Shown piece after piece: positions 1-8,916 of a stretch of DNA of 64,000 bases. Position numbers and translations under genes: made by a program. How positions within the stretch are numbered: position 1 is the first letter of the stretch; every line of letters begins with the position of its first letter. The notes beneath the pieces were generated by a model. It saw nothing but the letters and a program-made list of their open reading frames with translations. It had not been told where the DNA came from and ran no database searches. Source of the DNA: Sphingomonas azotifigens NBRC 15497. Its GTDB lineage: Bacteria; Pseudomonadota; Alphaproteobacteria; Sphingomonadales; Sphingomonadaceae. The stretch spans positions 1 through 64,000 of the forward strand of contig NZ_BCTR01000003.1 of the NCBI RefSeq assembly GCF_002091475.1, given 5' to 3'.

Positions 1-2
1 GC

Positions 3-1643
3 GCCAAGGTGGTGCTGGTCGGCGATCCCGAGCAGTTGCAGGCCATCGAAGCGGGGGCGGCGTTTCGGTCGTTCGCCGAACGGCATGGCGCCATCGAGAT
101 CACCGACATTCGCCGGCAGCGCGAAGACTGGCAGCGGCTGGCCACGCGGCAGCTCGCTACCGGTCGCACGGCTGAGGCGCTGGAGGCCTATGCGGAGGCC
201 GGCATGGTCATCGAATCGGAGACCCGAGTCGAGGCCAGATCGGCGCTGATCGGGCGCTGGGACCGAGAGCGGATCGCCGATCCGGGTGCGTCACGCATGA
301 TTCTCACCCACACCAACCAGGAATGCGATGAACTGAATGCGCTGGCCCGGGACGCGATGAAACGCAGTGGGTCCTTAGATGCTGATATCGCTGTCGAAAC
401 CACGCGTGGAGAACGCTTGTTTGGGGCTGGCGACAGGGTCATGTTCCTGCGCAACGAACGCAGCCTGGGTGTGAAGAATGGCAGTCTCGGCACCATCGAA
501 CAGGTCGATCACGCCCGCATGGCGGTGCGGCTGGACGATGGTCGTCAGGTCGCCTTCGACCACAAGAACTATGGCGATGTCACCCACGGCTATGCGGCCA
601 CGATCCACAAGGCGCAGGGTGTCACCGTCGACCGGGTGCATGTGCTGGCGACGCCAGGGCTTGACCGGCACGCTGCCTATGTTGCGCTGTCACGCCACCG
701 CGACGCGGTGCAACTCCATTATGGTCGTGACGACTTCGCCGACCAGGGCAAGCTCGCTCGTACCCTGTCGCGCGATCGGCCGAAGGACAATGCCCTCGAC
801 TATGATGCTGTTGCCGAGCGCTTCGCCGCCCGGCGCGGCGTTGAACGGTCGCGCATCCTCGATACGCTTGCCAAAGAGCCGATTGACGAACCCGAGCGCA
901 GCGCGCCTGCACCGGCACGGCGCCGAAGCATGTTTGACGGGTTGCGGCTGTCCATCCCCGAGCCGGAGCGAGCGCCCACAAAGCTGCGCTTTGATGGGCT
1001 CAGGCTGTCGATGCCGGCGACTGCGCCCGAGGCATCCGCAACGCAGAAACTGGAGCGGGCGGTCGAAGGCTATGCGCGTGCCGTGCAGGATGCAGGCCGT
1101 ATGACCGGGCAGGGCCGTTCGCCGCTCGAAGTTCAGAAGGCGGCGCTTGCGCGCACCGCCGAGGCGGTCAACGCGCTGCATCCCCACGGCGCGCACGATC
1201 TCGACATGGCGTTCGAGCGGACGCCGGGGCTGATCAGCGAAGCCGCCAATGGCCGCACCGCCAATGCCATTCGCCAGATGCAGCTGGAATCAGAGGTGCG
1301 CGCCAACCCTGAGCTGCGTGCAGACCGGTTCGTGCAGGCCTGGCAGCAGCTTCAGGCGCGGCGGGGCAAGCTGAGCGGGTGGGAGAATGAAGAGAAGCGC
1401 GCCGGTGTCGAGAATGCCATGCGCTCGATGGCAAAGGGGCTGGAGAAAGACCCGGCGCTAGGCGCGGCGCTCAGCCGACGGGGCAGTCAGCTGTTCGGCC
1501 GACAGTGGTCGCCGGAATGGGCGCCGGGTAGCCGCGACGGCGGCGTCAGTCGGGCGCTCGGCGATGATGCCCGCACCCGCTCGATCATCCGGCAGCTCAC
1601 CTTCTCGATCGATCGCGATCGGGGCCTTGGGATTGGAATGTAG
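3..1643 (+). CDS. traA: TraA-type conjugative relaxase/helicase, C-terminal part (cut by window edge)
   Basis: The reading frame is already open at the first bases (Ala-Lys precede the first possible start codon), so this is the 3' part of a larger gene. The visible 546 residues begin in the RecD-like helicase half, with a VLVGDPEQLQ Walker-B-like motif. Later come HGYAATIHKAQG and YVALSRHRD, which match the end of the superfamily-1 helicase fold in MobF/Ti-type TraA relaxases. After about residue 290 there is an Arg/Ala-rich C-terminal extension without a recognisable domain. TraA nicks the transfer origin and unwinds the transferred strand during conjugation; the nuclease domain would lie to the left of the window. 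The gene ends two bases before the DUF6118 gene, so the two are probably cotranscribed. The helicase identity is clear; the TraA label rests on motif style and the DUF6118 neighbour. Confidence 0.85.
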   Translation, partial: AKVVLVGDPEQLQAIEAGAAFRSFAERHGAIEITDIRRQREDWQRLATRQLATGRTAEALEAYAEAGMVIESETRVEARSALIGRWDRERIADPGASRMILTHTNQECDELNALARDAMKRSGSLDADIAVETTRGERLFGAGDRVMFLRNERSLGVKNGSLGTIEQVDHARMAVRLDDGRQVAFDHKNYGDVTHGYAATIHKAQGVTVDRVHVLATPGLDRHAAYVALSRHRDAVQLHYGRDDFADQGKLARTLSRDRPKDNALDYDAVAERFAARRGVERSRILDTLAKEPIDEPERSAPAPARRRSMFDGLRLSIPEPERAPTKLRFDGLRLSMPATAPEASATQKLERAVEGYARAVQDAGRMTGQGRSPLEVQKAALARTAEAVNALHPHGAHDLDMAFERTPGLISEAANGRTANAIRQMQLESEVRANPELRADRFVQAWQQLQARRGKLSGWENEEKRAGVENAMRSMAKGLEKDPALGAALSRRGSQLFGRQWSPEWAPGSRDGGVSRALGDDARTRSIIRQLTFSIDRDRGLGIGM

Positions 1644-1645
1644 CC

Positions 1646-2350
1646 ATGGGAATCCACGAACATCCCGTAGAAGCAGACCAGACCGTCCAGGCGTTCAACG
1701 ACATGTCGCGCAAGCTTGCCGGGCTGACCGCAGCGGTCGATGGCTTCGCCGCGCGACAGCAGGAGCTGCATGCGCGTGACTATGGGCCTGACCTGGAGAA
1801 GATCCGAGACGGCTACGACAAGGTTTGCGGTGCTATCAACATTCTTGCCAAGCGCCCGGCGATGACGCTGACGCCGCAGGATGTCGCCAGGCAGATTGAA
1901 ACGGCGGGCACGCAGGGGCGTGCAGACGATCATCGGGCGTGGAACGGCGCCAGCCATGCGCTTGTCGGTGCAGTGCAGGAGCTGAAGGGGATGGTCGCGT
2001 CGGCCCATTCCGCGAAGGCCCAGAAGCTGTGGATCTCGGGGGCAGCCGCATTGGCGCTATTGGTAGGCTTCGTCTCCGGCACCGCCGTCCCGACCGTTAT
2101 CGCTCAGCTCGCGCCCGAGAGCTGGCATTGGCCAGAGGAACGGGCTGCAGCAATGCTCAGGCGGACACCTTGGGACGCGGGCGTGCGCCTGCTGCGGGTT
2201 GCCAACCCGCAGCAGGCGCAGGCGCTCGCTGAGGCCGCTCGGCTTTCAAAGGATAACGCTGACGTTCTTCAAGGTTGCCGGAAACGCGCCGAGCAGCTCG
2301 TTGGCACGGTGAACTGCTCCATCAAAATTTCGAACGCTAGGCTCGATTGA
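1646..2350 (+). CDS. DUF6118 family protein, single-pass membrane
   Basis: This is a 234-residue protein starting ATG two bases after the relaxase stop codon. Residues 1-130 look helical and charged, possibly a coiled coil. One strong hydrophobic segment follows at about 139-163 (from ISGAAALALLVGF), and then a Trp-containing region and a C-terminal domain ending in a Cys-containing stretch. Proteins of this appearance (DUF6118) are commonly encoded directly after traA on sphingomonad plasmids and integrative elements. No catalytic motif is visible. A role in the transfer apparatus or at the membrane is only suggested by its position. Confidence 0.75.
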   Translation: MGIHEHPVEADQTVQAFNDMSRKLAGLTAAVDGFAARQQELHARDYGPDLEKIRDGYDKVCGAINILAKRPAMTLTPQDVARQIETAGTQGRADDHRAWNGASHALVGAVQELKGMVASAHSAKAQKLWISGAAALALLVGFVSGTAVPTVIAQLAPESWHWPEERAAAMLRRTPWDAGVRLLRVANPQQAQALAEAARLSKDNADVLQGCRKRAEQLVGTVNCSIKISNARLD

Positions 2351-2422
2351 AGATTTTCCCCGTTGCCGCCAGTTAGAAAAGGCGCATTCCGCAGCAAGAT
2401 AGAAATGGCACAACGCTACTGG

Positions 2423-2472
2423 CAGCGGGGGCTGCGTGGAGCCATCCTCATAGCGCAGCGCTGCCCCCGCTG
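2423..2472. repeat. Inverted repeat in the gene-free stretch 2351-2746
   Basis: Arms CAGCGGGGGCTGCG (2423-2436) and CGCAGCGCTGCCCCCGCTG (2454-2472) are complementary apart from a short bulge, with about 17 bases between them. It lies 73 bases after the DUF6118 stop and before the convergent end of the arsenic operon, so it could terminate one or both transcripts, but no U tract follows. Otherwise I see no convincing gene in 2351-2746. Confidence 0.45.
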
Positions 2473-2746
2473 ATGCCCCACACTCCCGGCTCCTGTCCCC
2501 GGACCCGCTGCGCACGCAGCGGGCTCGGTCACATCGCCTCAGCGCTGATGCTCGTGCTATCGGGTAGGCGTCGATGGCCGCTTCAGCAAAAGAGAGGACA
2601 GGCAGCTCACGCTCAAGGCCGAATATCAAACAGGAGGCGCGGCTCTCGGTTAACGGCGGTTGCGGATGTACGAGAAACACCTGTTTGTCGTACATTGGTC
2701 CGCAGGAGGGCGTCAGCAGTGGTGGCTGGCCGCAGCGATCGCTTTG

Positions 2747-3241
2747 TCAAAGCAGCCGCTGCCACCACCCAACATCGTGCCAGCGCCCAAATTTTGAGCC
2801 GACCTCTCGATAGACGCCCAGAGCTGTGAACCCCATTCGCTCGTGAAGTGCGATGCTCCCCGGGTTGGGCAAAGCGATGCCAGCGAAGGCGGCATGGAAC
2901 CCTCTCTCCGCCAATTCAGGAAAGAGGTGGGCATAGAGGGCGGTGCCCACCCCCGATCGCCGTGCTTCATCGGCAATGTAGACGGTGACATCGACAGACC
3001 AGCGATAGGCCGCGCGGGTCCGGTGCTGACTGGCATAGGCATAGCCCAGAACCGCGCCATCTCGCTCCGCGACAAGATACGGGTAGTCCTTGGACGTCGC
3101 TTCGATGCGGGCCGCCATCTCTGTGATCGACGGAGGCACTTCTTCGAACGAGATCGTTGTATGCGCGACGACTGGCGCGTAGATGGCATGCACGCCGGCG
3201 GCGTCGGCTACGGTTGCCGGCCGCACGGAAACGGCGCTCAA
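2747..3241 (-). CDS. GNAT acetyltransferase, ArsN1/phosphinothricin-acetyltransferase type
   Basis: A 164-residue protein of the GNAT fold. It resembles the Pat/Bar group: an N-terminal [20 protein letters not shown] start, [18 protein letters not shown] acetyl-CoA loop (seen here as [11 protein letters not shown]), and the late [21 protein letters not shown] segment typical of N-acetyltransferases acting on phosphinothricin-like amino acids. As the last gene of an arsenic operon it is best read as ArsN1, which acetylates arsinothricin, an arsenic-containing glutamate analogue. Its start overlaps the arsH stop by four bases, implying translational coupling. The substrate cannot be read from sequence; phosphinothricin or methionine sulfoximine remain alternatives. 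Confidence 0.82.
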   Translation of the reverse strand: MSAVSVRPATVADAAGVHAIYAPVVAHTTISFEEVPPSITEMAARIEATSKDYPYLVAERDGAVLGYAYASQHRTRAAYRWSVDVTVYIADEARRSGVGTALYAHLFPELAERGFHAAFAGIALPNPGSIALHERMGFTALGVYREVGSKFGRWHDVGWWQRLL

Positions 3242-3993
3242 GCGCGCGTTCCCTGCGGCGCGATGGCGATGCTCGACAGATCCGAGGTGGGATCGATTGG
3301 CAAGCCGGCCTCCTTCCGCTCAGAATAACGGTCGACCAACTGGTCGACGTGCGGGCGCAGCAGCACGGTGAAGCGAACCAGCTCCTCCATCACATCAACG
3401 ATGCGATCATAATAGCTCGACGGTTTCATGCGGCCCGCATCATCGAACTCGTTGAAGGCCTTGGCTACCGAGGATTGATTGGGGATGGTGAACATCCGCA
3501 TCCAGCGGCCGAGCACGCGCAGCGTGTTCACGCTGTTGAACGACTGCGAGCCCGCCGATACCTGCATCACGGCCAGCGTGCGGCCCTGCGTGGGGCGCAT
3601 GCCGCCCATGGCGAGGGGCAGATGATCAATCTGCGTCTTCATGATGCCGGTAATCTGGCCATGCCGCTCAGGGCTGCACCAGACCTGGCCTTCCGACCAA
3701 AGCGAAAGTTCGCGCAGCTCGTGAACCGCAGGGTGATCGTCGCCGGCCACCTGATCGGGCAACGGCAGTGTCGCAGGGTCGAAGATGCGCGTTTCACAAC
3801 CGAAAAACTGCAGCAGCCGCGCCGCTTCCTCGATGCACAACCGCGAATAGGAGCGTTCACGCAGCGAACCGGACAGCAGCAGGATGCGGGGCGGCGGATC
3901 GCCCGCGCCCAACCCAAGGGCAGGCCGCTGGCGGACATACGCTTGGTCCAGGGCCGGCAGGTAATCGGGATCGTTCAGCGTTCGGAGGGGCAT
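3238..3993 (-). CDS. arsH: ArsH, NADPH-dependent FMN reductase / organoarsenical oxidase
   Basis: ArsH is a flavodoxin-like NADPH:FMN oxidoreductase that oxidises trivalent organoarsenicals to less toxic pentavalent forms. The protein carries the flavin phosphate-binding loop [14 protein letters not shown], then [19 protein letters not shown] and [17 protein letters not shown], all characteristic of ArsH. I place the start at the ATG at 3993 ([17 protein letters not shown]), where the typical ArsH N terminus begins, giving 251 residues. A GTG at 4020 would add nine residues and cannot be excluded. It lies just after arsB and overlaps the arsN1-like gene by four bases. Confidence 0.93.
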   Translation of the reverse strand: MPLRTLNDPDYLPALDQAYVRQRPALGLGAGDPPPRILLLSGSLRERSYSRLCIEEAARLLQFFGCETRIFDPATLPLPDQVAGDDHPAVHELRELSLWSEGQVWCSPERHGQITGIMKTQIDHLPLAMGGMRPTQGRTLAVMQVSAGSQSFNSVNTLRVLGRWMRMFTIPNQSSVAKAFNEFDDAGRMKPSSYYDRIVDVMEELVRFTVLLRPHVDQLVDRYSERKEAGLPIDPTSDLSSIAIAPQGTRA

Positions 3994-4039
3994 GCACAAT
4001 CGTCCATCGGTAGTGGGCACGACGGGTGACGAAGCCAGC

Positions 4040-5329
4040 TCATGTCAGGCTGATCCGCAGCGCCAGCGCCGCCAGGGTGATGAGCAGGACCGGTATCGTC
4101 AGCGTGACGCCGACGCGGAAGTAATACCCCCAACCGATACGAATGCCCTTCTGCGCCAGCACGTGAAGCCAGAGAAGCGTCGCCAGGGAGCCGATCGGCG
4201 TCAGCTTGGGACCAAGATCGCAGCCGATTACATTGGCGTAGATCATCGCTTCCTTGACCGCGCCGGTTGCGTGCGCGGCATCGATCGACAAGGCACCAAC
4301 CAGAACGGTCGGCATGTTGTTCATGATCGACGACAGCACGGCCGCGATGATGCCCGTGCCAAGCGCCGCTCCCCAGATGCCGCCAGCGGCGGTATGATCC
4401 AGCAGCGCCGCCAGATGCTCGGTCAGGCCGGCATTTCGTAGGCCGTAGACGACCAGGTACATGCCCAGCGAGAAGATGACGACCTGCCAGGGTGCCCCGC
4501 GCAGCACCTTTCGGGTGGTGATGACGTGGCCGCGGCCAGCGATCACCAGCAACAGCACCGCACCGGCAGCAGCGACCGCGCTTACCGGCACGCCCAGCGG
4601 CTCCAGCAGGAAGAAGCCGGCAAGAAGCAGCGCAAGAACGACCCAACCGGCCCGGAAGGTACTGGCATCACGAATGGCTTCGCGGGGGGCGCGCAGCTGG
4701 TCGACATCGTAGCGCCCCGGCAGATCGCGCCTGAAGAACAGCAGCAGCACCCCCAGGGTTGCCGCGATCGAGGCGAGATCAACGGGGACCATCACGGCCG
4801 CATAGGTGCCGAAGCCCACATGGAAGAAGTCGGCCGAGACGATGTTGACCAGGTTGGAAACCACCAGCGGCAAGCTGGCGGTGTCGGCGATGAAACCGGC
4901 TGCCATCACGAAGGCGAGCATCGCCCTCTCTTTGTAGCCGAGGGCGCGGAGCATCGCGATGACGATCGGCGTCAGGATCAGCGCGGCACCATCATTGGCA
5001 AACAGCGCCGACACCGCGGCGCCGAGCAGGACGATCATTGCGAACAGCCGACGCCCATCGCCGCCGCCCCATCGCGCGACGTGCAGCGCTGCCCATTCAA
5101 AGAACCCAGCTTCGTCGAGCAAGAGGCTGATAATGATGATCGCAACGAAGGCGGCGGTGGCATTCCAGACGATACCCCAGACCACCGGCACATCGCTCAG
5201 GCCGACAACGCCGCATAACAACGCCAGCGCAGCGCCGCCCATGGCGCTCCAGCCAATGCCCAGGCCCTTGGGCTGCCAGATGACCAGCGTGATTGTGGCG
5301 AGAAAGATCGCAGTCGCGAGCAGCAGCAT
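4040..5329 (-). CDS. arsB: ArsB arsenite efflux permease
   Basis: A 429-residue inner-membrane protein, the same length as the classical enterobacterial ArsB and very like it along its whole length. Examples are [56 protein letters not shown] and [20 protein letters not shown]. About 12 hydrophobic segments are visible. ArsB exports As(III) and Sb(III) in exchange for protons, alone or with an ArsA ATPase; no arsA is present in this operon. Its ATG overlaps the arsC stop by one base (TGATG), so translation is coupled to the reductase whose product it exports. Confidence 0.97.
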   Translation of the reverse strand: MLLLATAIFLATITLVIWQPKGLGIGWSAMGGAALALLCGVVGLSDVPVVWGIVWNATAAFVAIIIISLLLDEAGFFEWAALHVARWGGGDGRRLFAMIVLLGAAVSALFANDGAALILTPIVIAMLRALGYKERAMLAFVMAAGFIADTASLPLVVSNLVNIVSADFFHVGFGTYAAVMVPVDLASIAATLGVLLLFFRRDLPGRYDVDQLRAPREAIRDASTFRAGWVVLALLLAGFFLLEPLGVPVSAVAAAGAVLLLVIAGRGHVITTRKVLRGAPWQVVIFSLGMYLVVYGLRNAGLTEHLAALLDHTAAGGIWGAALGTGIIAAVLSSIMNNMPTVLVGALSIDAAHATGAVKEAMIYANVIGCDLGPKLTPIGSLATLLWLHVLAQKGIRIGWGYYFRVGVTLTIPVLLITLAALALRISLT

Positions 5330-5754
5330 CAGACAAGCCGCTGTCCGGCAGCATCGACCACCTGTTCGCCGTCTTCCTTCGCGAAGGCGCCAAGCTGCGG
5401 CGATGGCAGAAGGTCGAGCACAGCTTCGGAAGGCCGGCAGAGCTTTACGCCGAGTGGCGACACTACAAGCGGGCGATTGATCAGGATTGGATGTTCCATC
5501 ATCGCGTCAATGAGTGTCTCGTCCGATAGCGCCTCGTTTCCAAGTCCCAGCTCGGCATAGGGCGTGCCCTTCTCGCGCAGCAGGTCACGTGGCCGCATGC
5601 CAGCGCGTTCGATCAGTTGCACGAGAAGCGCCCGCGTCGGCGGAGTCTTCAGATATTCGATCACATGCGGCTCGATGCCGGCGTTGTGGATCAGGCCAAG
5701 GACGTTGCGTGACGTTCCACAGGCAGGATTGTGGTAGACGATGATGTCCGTCAT
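5329..5754 (-). CDS. arsC: ArsC arsenate reductase, glutaredoxin-dependent type
   Basis: A 141-residue protein of the R773/E. coli ArsC family. It has the [10 protein letters not shown] active site with nucleophilic Cys12, and downstream basic positions in the expected context ([12 protein letters not shown]). It reduces arsenate to arsenite with glutathione and glutaredoxin, supplying the substrate of ArsB. Its start overlaps the end of the preceding low-molecular-weight-phosphatase-type reductase by four bases (ATGA), and its stop overlaps the arsB start. The operon thus encodes two unrelated arsenate reductases. Confidence 0.95.
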   Translation of the reverse strand: MTDIIVYHNPACGTSRNVLGLIHNAGIEPHVIEYLKTPPTRALLVQLIERAGMRPRDLLREKGTPYAELGLGNEALSDETLIDAMMEHPILINRPLVVSPLGVKLCRPSEAVLDLLPSPQLGAFAKEDGEQVVDAAGQRLV

Positions 5755-6287
5755 GCGAAATTCCCAAGGTTCAGGTTGGACTCTTCGAGGAGGTCGTCGT
5801 GAATCGCCTGCAGCCGCTGGCGGATGGCCATGGCCGGCACCTCCCGGTCGAGGATCGGAAGCTCAACCAGCTTGGCGAACCGCTGCGTCAACGCTGTATG
5901 CGCCTCTTCGAAAGCCGCATCGACGGCTTCGTCGTCACCGACGATTGCCGCCGGGTCGGGCGGGCCCCAGTGCGCCTTGATCGGGTGACCTGGCCAGATC
6001 GGGCAGACCTCGCCTGCTGCATTGTCGCAGACCGTGATGACGACATCGATCCGGGGTGCGTCGCTCCCGCTGAACTCGTCCCAGCTTTTCGAGCAAAGCC
6101 CCTCGGTCGAATAGCCGTGGCGTTCAAGAAGCCGCAGAGCGCCGGGGTGTACCTGTCCCTTCGGGAATGAGCCGGCGGAGTAGCCCCGGAAACGGCCCTT
6201 GCCCAAGTGATTGACGATTGCCTCGCCCAGGATCGAGCGCGCGCTGTTGCCGGTGCAAAGCACGAGCACATTGGTAAGTTCGCCCAT
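5751..6287 (-). CDS. arsC: ArsC arsenate reductase, low-molecular-weight phosphatase type
   Basis: A 178-residue protein with the P-loop CTGNSARS (Cys11) of low-molecular-weight protein tyrosine phosphatases. Cys87 and Cys95 follow in the CDNAAGEVCP context, as in thioredoxin-linked arsenate reductases where a Cys relay resolves the arseno-enzyme. The WGPPDPA segment supplies the conserved Asp-Pro. It has a C-terminal tail of about 35 residues, longer than the staphylococcal enzyme. It is the first reductase after arsR; its ATG lies at the very end of arsR (shared base at 6287) and its stop overlaps the next arsC. The electron donor (thioredoxin or mycothiol-like) cannot be told from sequence. 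Confidence 0.93.
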   Translation of the reverse strand: MGELTNVLVLCTGNSARSILGEAIVNHLGKGRFRGYSAGSFPKGQVHPGALRLLERHGYSTEGLCSKSWDEFSGSDAPRIDVVITVCDNAAGEVCPIWPGHPIKAHWGPPDPAAIVGDDEAVDAAFEEAHTALTQRFAKLVELPILDREVPAMAIRQRLQAIHDDLLEESNLNLGNFA

Positions 6288-6640
6288 CAGATGGATGTCT
6301 CCACACTACAGTGACTGCGCAGCACGATATCGGCCAGTGACGCGCAAATTTCGGGGCGCCCGCCGCAGCAATCGTGCATCAGGAACTCCAGAAGCTCGGT
6401 CATCTCCTCGTACCGCGCGGTATAGATGATCGAACGTCCCTGACGCTTGCCCTCAATCAGATCGGCGTTCGACAGGATGTTCAGGCTCGCCGAAAGCGTG
6501 TTCGGAGGCACCTCAAGCTGGCGCGCGATCTCCCCTGCAGGCATCCCGTCCTTGCCTGCCTGAATGAGCAGGCGGAACGCGGCGAGACGCCCTTCGTGGG
6601 CAAGGGCGGACAGTGCTGCGACGGCGTTCTTCAGTTCCAT
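6287..6640 (-). CDS. arsR: ArsR-family metalloid-responsive repressor
   Basis: A 117-residue winged-helix protein. The helix-turn-helix spans about residues 35-66 (GEIARQLEVPPNTLSASLNIL). The C-terminal segment HDCCGGRPEIC provides Cys91, Cys92 and Cys99. Such a late Cys cluster is the As(III)-binding arrangement known from the Acidithiobacillus-type ArsR, rather than the ELCVCDL site in the DNA-binding helix of E. coli ArsR. Binding As(III) or Sb(III) should release the operator and derepress the operon. An operator-like inverted repeat overlaps its own start codon. Confidence 0.95.
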   Translation of the reverse strand: MELKNAVAALSALAHEGRLAAFRLLIQAGKDGMPAGEIARQLEVPPNTLSASLNILSNADLIEGKRQGRSIIYTARYEEMTELLEFLMHDCCGGRPEICASLADIVLRSHCSVETSI

Positions 6641-6662
6641 ATTTCCTGTCTACTGGATATGG
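6637..6662. promoter_or_regulatory. Operator-like inverted repeat at the arsR start
   Basis: The plus strand reads CCATAT (6637-6642) and ATATGG (6657-6662) as perfect outer arms, with TTCC and GG inside, overlapping the arsR start codon. Twelve bases, TCCATATTTCCT (6636-6647), recur exactly upstream of the secreted-protein gene at 7098-7126. Position and symmetry fit an ArsR autoregulatory operator; this is inference. Confidence 0.55.
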
Positions 6663-6699
6663 CGAGAAGACCAAGCACCGCTGCGCCGTTCGGTCGCGA

Positions 6700-7083
6700 T
6701 TACGGCTTCAGCTCAAAGGAACCTGCGGCACCCTTTCGGAAGGTCTGCACGCATTGGCTCGCATCGTCGCTCTTCAGCGGGCACTTTGAGGCCGGGGCAA
6801 CGATCGTTACCGTCAGGGGCGCTCCCCCATGATTGGTGAACGCGCACGACGCGGTGCGCGCGTTCGGCATCTGTAGGCTTGGGCGGTCAGGGGTCAGGAA
6901 GCGAACGACTTCGTTCTCTCCAACCGGCTTTACGTGGCAGATCATTTCCCATCCACGGGGACCCTGAACGGTGATTCCAAGCGGAGTAGCTGTGGTCTGG
7001 GCAGATGCACCCAGCGGGGTAAGCAAAAGCGCTAGAGTCTGCCCGAAGGCGAGTGCACGCGCTGCGAAACCATACTTGCTCAT
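6700..7083 (-). CDS. Small secreted protein of unknown function, upstream of arsR
   Basis: A 127-residue protein, start chosen at 7083 because GGAGGG lies six bases upstream and a clean signal peptide follows (hydrophobic core FGQTLALLLTPL, cleavage near GASAQ). The mature part of about 98 residues has four Cys, possibly two disulfides. It contains ITVQGPRGWEMICHV and a C-terminal pair of Cys around KCPLKSDDASQC. I do not recognise the family. The gene runs in the same direction as the ars operon and ends 59 bases before arsR, so read-through into arsR is possible. An ars-operator-like element lies just upstream, which suggests metalloid induction. A periplasmic role in metalloid defence is a guess. 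Confidence 0.7.
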   Translation of the reverse strand: MSKYGFAARALAFGQTLALLLTPLGASAQTTATPLGITVQGPRGWEMICHVKPVGENEVVRFLTPDRPSLQMPNARTASCAFTNHGGAPLTVTIVAPASKCPLKSDDASQCVQTFRKGAAGSFELKP

Positions 7084-7097
7084 AGACCCTCCCGATT

Positions 7098-7126
7098 CGA
7101 TAATTCCACGATATAGGAAATATGGA
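7098..7126. promoter_or_regulatory. Second ars operator-like element
   Basis: On the minus strand this 29-base stretch matches the element at arsR in 21 of 29 positions, including the first 12 (TCCATATTTCCT). It also carries TTCCA/TGGAA arms. It lies 15-43 bases upstream of the start of the secreted-protein gene, a suitable place for a repressor. Function is inferred from the shared sequence. Confidence 0.5.
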
Positions 7127-7420
7127 ATGGAGCAAGAGCCTACGGACGGATTCGTCCTCAACCTGGTTTCCTACTGAGCCAAGCGATTTTTCAGAAGTAG
7201 CGAATGTGAGCACCGAGGCCGGAGAGGCAGCATGACGCTCTGACGGAAAAAACATGATTTTCGACACCCTGAGCGACAACCCTGTTTCCGCATGTGAACG
7301 CGCACGCTGTATGGCGGCGTTCTGCTCGCGATCTCTGTCAGTTGCCGGACCCGATTACGAGAGAGCTTCTGCGGCCTGTGTATCGTCGGCATTGACGAAC
7401 TAGCGGCCCATCCGCATATG

Positions 7421-7489
7421 CGCGGCAACGGCGATGGATTTCCGCCGGGCTTTGGCCGAACCGCCCTCGCAAGGGCCGATGATTCCTAC
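7421..7489 (+). ncRNA. Fluoride riboswitch (crcB motif)
   Basis: The stretch has the conserved parts of the fluoride aptamer in order: GGCGATGG at 7430-7437, a short stem closing at CCGCC (7442-7446), an A-containing join, a GCCC/GGGC stem-loop (7462-7475), and the strongly conserved GATGATTCCTACC (7478-7490). It is followed by a small GCAA-loop hairpin, a strong AAGGAGG ribosome site and the antiporter start at 7519. The bases GATTCCT (7481-7487) of the aptamer can pair with AGGAATC (7512-7518) over the ribosome site, giving a simple on/off translation switch. The roughly 290 bases between the secreted gene's upstream element and the aptamer show no gene; they should hold the promoter. Confidence 0.88.
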
Positions 7490-7518
7490 CAAGCGCCGCA
7501 AGGCGGCAAGGAGGAATC

Positions 7519-8916
7519 GTGCGCGCTACTTTCCGTACCCTGATCGATCAGTTCAACCTGGTGGCATTCTTCCGCGACCGTCATGACCACGCGCTGTCGG
7601 TGCTGCGCTGGATGCTGCTCCTCATGCCAATGGCGGTAATGGTCGGTACGCTGTGCGCGGCTTTCCTGTGGAGCCTGGACGCGGCGACGAAGGCGAGGTT
7701 CGATCATCCCTGGCTGCTATACCTGCTGCCGCTGGGTGGCGCTGGAATCGCACTGCTCTACCACTGGCTCGGGCGATCGGTGGAGGCTGGCAACAATCTG
7801 ATCGTCGAGCAGATCCATGACCCCGGCGGCGGCGTGCCGTTGCGGATGGCGCCCCTCGTGTTCCTCGGCACCATCGCGACGCACCTGTTCGGCGGATCCG
7901 CGGGACGCGAGGGGACTGCGGTGCAACTGGGCGGCAGCCTCGCCAGTGCGGTGGCGACCCGCTTCCGGCTCGATGCGCCCAGCGTGCGCATCCTACTGAT
8001 GGCTGGCGTAGCGGCGGGGTTCGGCGCGGTGTTCGGCACGCCGCTGGCGGGAGCGGTGTTCGCGTTAGAGGTGCTGGCGGTAGGCCGCGTCGAATATGCA
8101 GGCATCGTGCCGTGCCTGCTCGCTGCGCTGGTCGGAGACTGGACATGCCATGCGTGGGGGATTCACCACACGCCCTACCATATCGCTACCCCGGGTGCGG
8201 TCGGCGGTGCGCTGCTGGTCGAGCCGCTGCTGCTCGCCAAGGCTGCGCTGGCCGGCGTGTTCTTCGGCGTGGCGGGCTTGGTATTTGCCGAGGCAAACCA
8301 TGCGCTGGGAGGCCTTTTGAAGGCGCGCATTCCCTATGGTCCGTTGCGGGCAGCGTTGGGCGGCGTGCTGGTGATCGTGCTGGTCTGGATAATCGGTACG
8401 CGCGGCTATCTCGGGCTCGGGGTCTGGTCTGCTATCCCTGGCGACCCGACAATCGCCGGGTTCTTCACGGGACCGATCGACCCTTGGAGCTGGGCGCTCA
8501 AGATGCTCTTCACCGTCGTCACGCTCAGCGCCGGCTTCAAAGGCGGCGAGGTGACGCCTCTGTTCTTCATCGGCGCGGCGCTAGGTAATGCACTGGGCGG
8601 GCTGCTCGGCGCACCGATTGACCTGTTCGCAGGGCTTGGCTTCGTCGCGGTGTTCGCCGGCGCGGCCAACACGCCGCTCGCCTGCACGATCATGGGCATT
8701 GAGCTGTTCGGCGCCACGCATGCGGTGCCGATCGCGGTCGCCTGCTTCGTCGCCTACATCTGTTCGGGCCATAACGGCATTTATCTGTCGCAGCGGATCG
8801 CGGTACCCAAGCGCGCCTCGCGCCTATCCGCCGGCGCCGCGACGTTGCGCGAAGCGCGTAGCGCGCGCCGAGCCCCACCGCCGATTTCCACCCCAGCGAC
8901 CACGAAGGAGCGTTGA
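7519..8916 (+). CDS. clcF: CLC-family fluoride/proton antiporter
   Basis: A 465-residue multi-pass inner-membrane protein of the CLC fold, starting at GTG 7519, five bases after a strong AAGGAGG. Family motifs are present: [15 protein letters not shown] around residues 125-140 (with the gating-type Glu), [14 protein letters not shown], and [15 protein letters not shown] around 340. The GREGT and GGEVTPLF forms, instead of GREGP and GGxFxP, are those of the CLC-F subgroup that exports fluoride rather than chloride. Together with the fluoride riboswitch immediately upstream this makes fluoride efflux the likely job. Its stop TGA overlaps the ATG of the next gene. The last 35 residues are a basic Ala/Arg-rich tail of no known function. 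Confidence 0.92.
   Translation: MRATFRTLIDQFNLVAFFRDRHDHALSVLRWMLLLMPMAVMVGTLCAAFLWSLDAATKARFDHPWLLYLLPLGGAGIALLYHWLGRSVEAGNNLIVEQIHDPGGGVPLRMAPLVFLGTIATHLFGGSAGREGTAVQLGGSLASAVATRFRLDAPSVRILLMAGVAAGFGAVFGTPLAGAVFALEVLAVGRVEYAGIVPCLLAALVGDWTCHAWGIHHTPYHIATPGAVGGALLVEPLLLAKAALAGVFFGVAGLVFAEANHALGGLLKARIPYGPLRAALGGVLVIVLVWIIGTRGYLGLGVWSAIPGDPTIAGFFTGPIDPWSWALKMLFTVVTLSAGFKGGEVTPLFFIGAALGNALGGLLGAPIDLFAGLGFVAVFAGAANTPLACTIMGIELFGATHAVPIAVACFVAYICSGHNGIYLSQRIAVPKRASRLSAGAATLREARSARRAPPPISTPATTKER

Noticed and set aside
2473..2746. Small genes between DUF6118 and the arsenic operon
   Set aside because: Several short frames overlap on both strands, but none has a ribosome site, signal peptide or recognisable motif.
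7171..7428. A minus-strand 85-codon gene between the ars and fluoride units
   Set aside because: Basic Arg/Ser-rich translation without motif. It overlaps the start of the riboswitch and lacks a ribosome site.
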